From NCBI RefSeq assembly GCF_014879935.1, contig NZ_JACSRD010000138.1, positions 62,001 through 126,000 of the forward strand: a DNA stretch of 64,000 nucleotides, written 5' to 3'. Positions 59,773-64,000 of this stretch are shown one piece after another (the stretch's first letter is position 1; every line of letters begins with the position of its first letter). The position numbers were made by a program, and so were the translations under genes. The notes under the pieces are model-generated. The model did not search any database and was not told the DNA's origin. It saw only the letters and a list, made by a program, of their open reading frames with translations. The stretch is from Prosthecobacter sp. Lineage in GTDB: Bacteria; Verrucomicrobiota; Verrucomicrobiia; Verrucomicrobiales; Verrucomicrobiaceae.

Positions 59773-60315
59773 ATGAATGCCCTGCTTTCATTGCCGAAAA
59801 TCAAAAATCAGACGGCCTTCAATCTGGACCGCTGGGATGAGATCGGGCGTGATCCGGAGATTCGCCGCTGGCACGGCAAGGTGGAAACCGACCGCTACGG
59901 AAACGCGATTATGATGTGCTACGCTGAATTCTCGCACGGAGGCAAACAGGCTGATCTTGTGACCCTTCTTCGCACCCATGCCCCTGCTGGCAAAGTGACC
60001 GTCGAATGCCCCATCTCGACCAGTGCTGGCGTCAAGGCGGCGGATGTGGCCTGGGTGTCCAAAAAGCGTCTCCTTCAAATCGGCGGACGCACGGCGCTGA
60101 AGGCAGCGCCGGAAATCTGCGTTGAGGTCATCTCACCGTCGAACAAACGCGGTGAGATCGAAGAGAAGCGTCGTCTCTACTTTGAGGCCGGTGCCAAGGA
60201 AGTCTGGGTCTGTGACAAGCAGGGACGGCTGACCTTCTTCCTCAAGCAGGCGCCTGAAACCGCCGCTTCCGGTTCCGGGATCTGTCCGAAGATGCCGCGG
60301 TTGATCGAAGATTGA
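59773..60315 (+). CDS. Uma2-family (DUF820) PD-(D/E)xK endonuclease-like protein
   Basis: A 180-residue Uma2 protein. The nuclease core is visible as Asp in KAADVAWVS, then PEICVEVISPSNKRGEIEEKRRLYFEAGAKEVWV with the Glu and the ExK-like residues. Uma2 proteins are abundant in cyanobacteria and PVC bacteria and are of unknown role, with mobile-element-like distribution. It lies 20 bases after lysS, ahead of the serpin gene. Confidence 0.87.
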   Translation: MNALLSLPKIKNQTAFNLDRWDEIGRDPEIRRWHGKVETDRYGNAIMMCYAEFSHGGKQADLVTLLRTHAPAGKVTVECPISTSAGVKAADVAWVSKKRLLQIGGRTALKAAPEICVEVISPSNKRGEIEEKRRLYFEAGAKEVWVCDKQGRLTFFLKQAPETAASGSGICPKMPRLIED

Positions 60316-60352
60316 TCTGGTCGTTTCGTCGTCGCAGATTCAAAGTGGCGGC

Positions 60353-61609
60353 ATGAAGCGCCTCTTTCTCGCTACGCTGTTGTCCCTCGCAGCCTCCGCG
60401 ACTGCGGCCACGCCGGAAACGGCTGCGCAGGCGGTGAATGCCTTCGGGCTCGATCTTCACCGGCAGATGCCGAAAGAGGGGAATGCATGCCTTTCGCCCT
60501 ACTCGATCCAATCGGCGCTCGGGATGACGTATCTCGGTGCCAGCGGGGCGACGCAGGAGGAGATGGCTCGTGTGCTGCATTTTCCTGAGGACAAGAAAGC
60601 GCTTGGAGAGTCATTCGCGGCGCTGAAGGCCGCGCTGGCGGAGGCGCAGGAAAACTCGGAGAAGCAGGTGGCGCAGTCGAAAAAGTATGGCGGTCCTTCG
60701 GAGGCGCTGAAGCTGCATGTGGCGAACCGGCTCTTCGGGCAGAAGGGCTATGAATTCCGCGAGACGTTTCTCTCTGGTGTGAAAAGCCACTTTGGAGCGC
60801 CGATGGAGCTCATGAACTTCATCAAAGACCACGAGGGAGAGCGAGAAGAGATCAACCACTGGGTGGAGAAGCAGACACAGAAGCGGATTCGCGATTTGAT
60901 CCCCAAAGGCGGCCTCAGTGGGGATACACGGCTCGTTTTGGTGAATGCGCTGTATTTCAAAGCGTCATGGCAAAGCGAATTTCCAGCCCATGCGACCGCC
61001 CCGATGGCTTTTCATGCGAATGGGGTCAAGGCGACGGTTCAAGTGCCAGCCATGAGCCAAAAGATGCAGATGAAGTATGTGAATGGTCGCGGCTTTCAGG
61101 CGGTATCGCTGCCGTATGCGGGCAATGACCTGCATTTCCTGCTCATCGTGCCAGATGGCATCAGCGGCGTGTCAGATGTGGAACTGAAGCTGACGGCAGA
61201 AACGCTGCTCTCCTGCGCGAAAGCCGAGACTCGCGAAGTCATCCTGCATCTGCCGAAATTCAAAATCACGCCGCCGACGGTGCCGCTGGGCGAGGTGTTG
61301 CAAAAAATGGGCATGACAACCGCCTTCGACAAACCTCAAGGAAGCGCGGATTTTGACGCGATGGCTCCGAAGAAGCCAGATGATTACCTCTGCATCTCCG
61401 AGGTCTTCCACAAAACCTTCCTCGAACTCGACGAAAAAGGCACAGAGGCCGCTGCAGCGACGGCGGTGGCGATGGCCAAAGCGGCCGTCGCTATTGCCGA
61501 GAAGCCAAAACCCATCGAACTCAAAGCCGACCGACCTTTCCTTTTTGCCATCCAGCATGCGCAGAGTGGTGCGTGCTTGTTTTTCGGACGAGTGAGTGAT
61601 CCTCGGTGA
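60353..61609 (+). CDS. Secreted serpin-family protease inhibitor
   Basis: A 418-residue serpin. Signal peptide MKRLFLATLLSLAASATAA, then SPYSIQSALGMTYLGASGATQEEM, LVLVNALYFKASWQ and the C-terminal PFLFAIQHAQSGACLFFGRVSDP, the serpin signature. The reactive-loop hinge EKGTEAAAATA has the small residues of inhibitory serpins. The loop is about seven residues longer than in antitrypsin, and by length either Ala or Lys could be P1. It probably inhibits a serine or cysteine protease outside the cell; the target protease is not in the window. Confidence 0.93.
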   Translation: MKRLFLATLLSLAASATAATPETAAQAVNAFGLDLHRQMPKEGNACLSPYSIQSALGMTYLGASGATQEEMARVLHFPEDKKALGESFAALKAALAEAQENSEKQVAQSKKYGGPSEALKLHVANRLFGQKGYEFRETFLSGVKSHFGAPMELMNFIKDHEGEREEINHWVEKQTQKRIRDLIPKGGLSGDTRLVLVNALYFKASWQSEFPAHATAPMAFHANGVKATVQVPAMSQKMQMKYVNGRGFQAVSLPYAGNDLHFLLIVPDGISGVSDVELKLTAETLLSCAKAETREVILHLPKFKITPPTVPLGEVLQKMGMTTAFDKPQGSADFDAMAPKKPDDYLCISEVFHKTFLELDEKGTEAAAATAVAMAKAAVAIAEKPKPIELKADRPFLFAIQHAQSGACLFFGRVSDPR

Positions 61610-61617
61610 GCATAGGC

Positions 61618-61718
61618 GCGATAGCGTTTTGGACTGCTCCAGCCCTCTGGAGCTTTTCGCAGGTCTGGAGACGTTCGAAAGCGCCGGAGGACAGGCGCAC
61701 TCCAAGACGCTGCCGCGA
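61618..61718. repeat. Imperfect palindrome of about 100 bases
   Basis: The left arm, about 61618-61661, matches the reverse complement of 61675-61718 at roughly three-quarters of positions, with few or no gaps. The centre itself contains GTCTGGAGAC, another dyad. Together it can form a long hairpin or cruciform between the serpin stop and the convergent esterase stop at 61726. It has no coding frame of its own that looks real. Such an element is either a dispersed repeat or a structural terminator serving both genes. Confidence 0.65.
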
Positions 61719-61725
61719 TGTAGGG

Positions 61726-62532
61726 TCACATTTTGGCGTCGATAAACTCGATGGCCTTCTTGAGCCACTCCGCTTTCGGCGGCGAGTGGCCGTGGGCGGG
61801 GATGTTGAGCATCTCGACGGCCTTGAAGCCTTCTTTTTGGAAGCCGTTGGTGAAGACGGCCTGGGTGTTGGGGAGGTTGAAGTCTTTTTCGCCGGTGCTG
61901 AGGACGTAGCGGCATTCGTTCTTCGCGATCTTCACGAAGTCGTCGTGCGGGAGGTAGCCGAGGCGGAAGGTTTGTTTGCCATCGGGCGTGGACACGTCGG
62001 TGTAGAAGTTCACGCCCATGCAGCAGATCGTGGCGGGGAAGAGGTCGGCATAACAGACGCCGAGCATGCTGGCGACGCGAGCACCGCCGGAGAAGCCGGA
62101 GACGATGACGCGGGCGGGATCGATGTTGGCGAGCTTTCGCACGTTGAAGTTCGCGTCGATGGCGAGGCGCATGCGGTCGAAGACGCTGCGCGGGTTGCCG
62201 GATTTATGAGCGCCGATGAAGATGAGCTTCTTTTCGGCCAAAACGGGCTCCCACTCTGCGGGGATGGCCGGTTTGTCGCTGGCGCTGATCCAGATGAAGA
62301 GGCCGTGCGGATCGGCCTCACGATAGTTTTTCGGCAGGAGGATGTCGAAGGTCTCCTTCGTCACGTCGTAAGGCGGTGGAGTTTCTGCGGCGCTGAGGCG
62401 CAGCTTCACTTCGAGCGCGTCGGAGTGCGGCGGTGATTCGTCGAAGGTGATGGTGGTGCGCAGGCCGGGTTTGAGGTCGGCAGAATGCGCCACGGAGACG
62501 AGAAGGCAGAGAACGAGGAGGAGACGAGGCAT
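61726..62532 (-). CDS. Secreted dienelactone-hydrolase/esterase-like protein
   Basis: A 268-residue exported alpha/beta-hydrolase. The start at 62532 (MPRLLLVLCLLVSVAHS) is a signal peptide; the frame upstream is not protein-like. Nucleophile elbow VSGFSGGARVAS; C-terminal catalytic His probably in IPAHGHSPP; Asp in STGEKDF. The N-terminal third has a short beta-rich pre-domain. It is divergent from the sulfatase gene at 62617, so a shared function in polysaccharide deacylation and desulfation is plausible. Confidence 0.83.
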   Translation of the reverse strand: MPRLLLVLCLLVSVAHSADLKPGLRTTITFDESPPHSDALEVKLRLSAAETPPPYDVTKETFDILLPKNYREADPHGLFIWISASDKPAIPAEWEPVLAEKKLIFIGAHKSGNPRSVFDRMRLAIDANFNVRKLANIDPARVIVSGFSGGARVASMLGVCYADLFPATICCMGVNFYTDVSTPDGKQTFRLGYLPHDDFVKIAKNECRYVLSTGEKDFNLPNTQAVFTNGFQKEGFKAVEMLNIPAHGHSPPKAEWLKKAIEFIDAKM

Positions 62533-62616
62533 GATGCGGTCCAAAACGCGGCGAACGAGGCCGGTCGTGCTGAATCTGATGCAATGCGGTGGCGTGGCAG
62601 CTCGTTGGAGGGCCGC

Positions 62617-64000
62617 ATGAAGCATCTTGTTGGCCTTTTCCTCCTCGCCCTGTCCGTCCACGCGGCTGATCGCACGCCGAATGTCATCTTCATCCTCGCG
62701 GATGATCTCGGCTACACGGACGTGGCTTGCTTCGGCTCGAAATACTACGAGACGCCGAACATCGACAAGCTGGCGGACCAGGGGATGAAGCTGACGCGGC
62801 ATCACCACTGCCAGAACTGCCAGCCGACGCGTGCGGCACTGATGAGCGGCCAGTATGCGCCGCGCACGGGCGTTTACACGGTGGGCGGCATCGGACGTTT
62901 CGGGTGGGAGTCACGCCCGCTGCGGCCGGTGGACAACGCGACGGAGCTGCCGCTGGAGAAGGTCACGATCGCGCAGACGATGAAGAAGGCGGGCTATGCG
63001 ACGGGCATGTTTGGCAAATGGCACCTGGGCCAGGAAGGCGAATTTCATCCGGGGAAGCGCGGGTTTGACGAGGCGATCGTCTCGATGGGCAGGCATTTCA
63101 ATTTCTCGACACAGCCGAAGGTGGAGTATCCGAAGGGCCAGTACCTCGCTGATTTCCTCACTGACAAGGCGGTGGATTTCATCCAGCGGCATAAGGACGA
63201 GCCGTTCTTCCTCTACCTGCCGCATTTTGGCGTGCATTCACCCCACGATGCGAAGGAAGACATGATCGCGAAGTTCAAGGACAAGGCGCCTGTGGGCGGG
63301 CATCACAGCCCGGTGTATGCGGGCATGATCGCGAGCGTGGATGAGAGCGTGGGCCGTGTGATGAAGACACTGGACGAACTGAAGCTGGCGGACAACACGG
63401 TGCTCATCTTCAGCAGCGACAACGGCGGCGTGGGGGGTTACGCACGCGAAGGCATCAAGAAAGGCGGCGACATCACGGACAATGCCCCGCTGCGCAGCGG
63501 GAAGGGCAGTTTGTATGAAGGCGGCACACGCGTGCCGTTCATCGTGCGCTGGCCGGGCGTGACCCAGCCAGGAACAAGCTGCGACGTGCCGACGATCCAT
63601 GTGGATCTGTATCCGACGTTCGCGGACATCGGCAAAGCCACGTTGCCAGCAGGCCAGCCACTCGATGGCGAGAGCTTGGTGCCATTGTTCCGCGATTCAG
63701 GGGCGAATCTGAAGCGTGAGGCGATTTACCAGCACTTTCCGGGCTACCTCGGTGCCGGCGAAAACACGTGGCGCACGACGCCCGTCGGTTTGATCGAAGC
63801 GGGCGACTGGAAGCTGATGGAGTTCTTCGAAGATGGCCGCCTGGAGCTCTACAACCTCAAGGATGACATCGGCGAGCAGAAGAACCTGGCGACGGAAAAT
63901 CCCGAAAAGACCAAGGAGCTGCACGCAAAGATGCTCGCATGGCGTGAATCCATCAAAGCCCCGATGCCAACGAAGAACACCGATGTGAAAAGCCCCGAGC
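62617..64000 (+). CDS. Secreted sulfatase with CQPTR site, 3' end beyond window
   Basis: A sulfatase truncated by the right edge; 461 codons are visible. The start at 62617 opens MKHLVGLFLLALSVHA. Metal ligands ADD in FILADDLGY; formylglycine Cys C68 in CQPTR (a second Cys, C65, precedes it); FGKWHLGQ; IFSSDNGG; LRSGKGSLYEGGTRVPFIVRWPG. The His-rich HHHCQNC stretch just before the site is unusual. Divergent from the esterase gene. Confidence 0.92.
   Translation, partial: MKHLVGLFLLALSVHAADRTPNVIFILADDLGYTDVACFGSKYYETPNIDKLADQGMKLTRHHHCQNCQPTRAALMSGQYAPRTGVYTVGGIGRFGWESRPLRPVDNATELPLEKVTIAQTMKKAGYATGMFGKWHLGQEGEFHPGKRGFDEAIVSMGRHFNFSTQPKVEYPKGQYLADFLTDKAVDFIQRHKDEPFFLYLPHFGVHSPHDAKEDMIAKFKDKAPVGGHHSPVYAGMIASVDESVGRVMKTLDELKLADNTVLIFSSDNGGVGGYAREGIKKGGDITDNAPLRSGKGSLYEGGTRVPFIVRWPGVTQPGTSCDVPTIHVDLYPTFADIGKATLPAGQPLDGESLVPLFRDSGANLKREAIYQHFPGYLGAGENTWRTTPVGLIEAGDWKLMEFFEDGRLELYNLKDDIGEQKNLATENPEKTKELHAKMLAWRESIKAPMPTKNTDVKSPE

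Noticed and set aside
61172-61915. Minus-strand open frame across serpin end and palindrome
   Set aside because: Antisense of the serpin plus repeat sequence; no start context or domain.

Overview
The window looks like chromosomal DNA of a GC-rich, free-living Verrucomicrobium (Prosthecobacter/Verrucomicrobium-like). The evidence is the gene content: four secreted sulfatases, Tat-exported DUF1501, DUF3500 and Gfo/Idh/MocA proteins, a kinase-TPR membrane protein, an ECF sigma cassette, a neutral-ceramidase-like protein and Asp/Thr-type 21-residue LRRs. This assignment is an inference from family repertoire, not from a marker search. Coding density is very high. No gap exceeds 300 bases, and I saw no tRNA, rRNA, CRISPR array, insertion sequence or prophage.

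Region by region. 1-6.2 kb: a truncated kinase-like receptor that has lost its catalytic Asp, an SGNH esterase, an aldolase of the DHDPS family, a GNAT and an NlpC/P60 hydrolase. 6.3-15.3 kb: a long minus-strand run with an AEC transporter, an MnmM-like tRNA methyltransferase, a VapBC pair, an MnmL/MnmC2-like FAD oxidoreductase, glmS, DUF1501, a DEDD exonuclease and an IF-1 with an Arg/Gly/Pro-rich N-terminal extension. 15.4-19.2 kb: ECF sigma, a tiny membrane anti-sigma candidate, a GspG-like membrane protein, nadC and rplS with an intrinsic terminator. 19.2-24.4 kb: the conserved rpmH-rnpA-yidD-yidC-khpB(jag) block plus a Pro/Ala-repeat membrane protein.

24.5-31.4 kb: esterase, sulfatase, apt-glnD and a flavin-dependent halogenase-like enzyme. 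31.6-44.3 kb: an accessory catabolic block (DUF3500, sulfatase plus ceramidase-like operon, SDR, DUF4143 ATPase coupled to an aldolase, sulfatase downstream of a 1158-residue HEAT-repeat protein, LRR protein). 44.4-49.4 kb: cNMP-binding protein, mtnA, a second PIN toxin-antitoxin pair, rlmN, a cluster of palindromic repeats and an AraC regulator. 49.5-58.2 kb: FmdB zinc ribbon, a large secreted degenerate-peptidase-like protein, SLBB protein, YqgE, Gfo/Idh/MocA, PIG-L deacetylase and PdeM. 58.3-64 kb: lysS, Uma2 nuclease, secreted serpin, a long palindromic repeat, an esterase and a truncated sulfatase.

Functionally the window mixes housekeeping translation and membrane-insertion genes with exported enzymes for sulfated glycans or lipids. 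The observations I rank highest are the IF-1 extension, the split mnm5s2U-pathway pair with an intervening toxin-antitoxin, the recurrent placement of PIN toxin-antitoxin pairs beside RNA methyltransferases, the pseudokinase receptor, the two different palindromic intergenic elements, and the operator-like repeats over the promoter of the DUF4143 ATPase.
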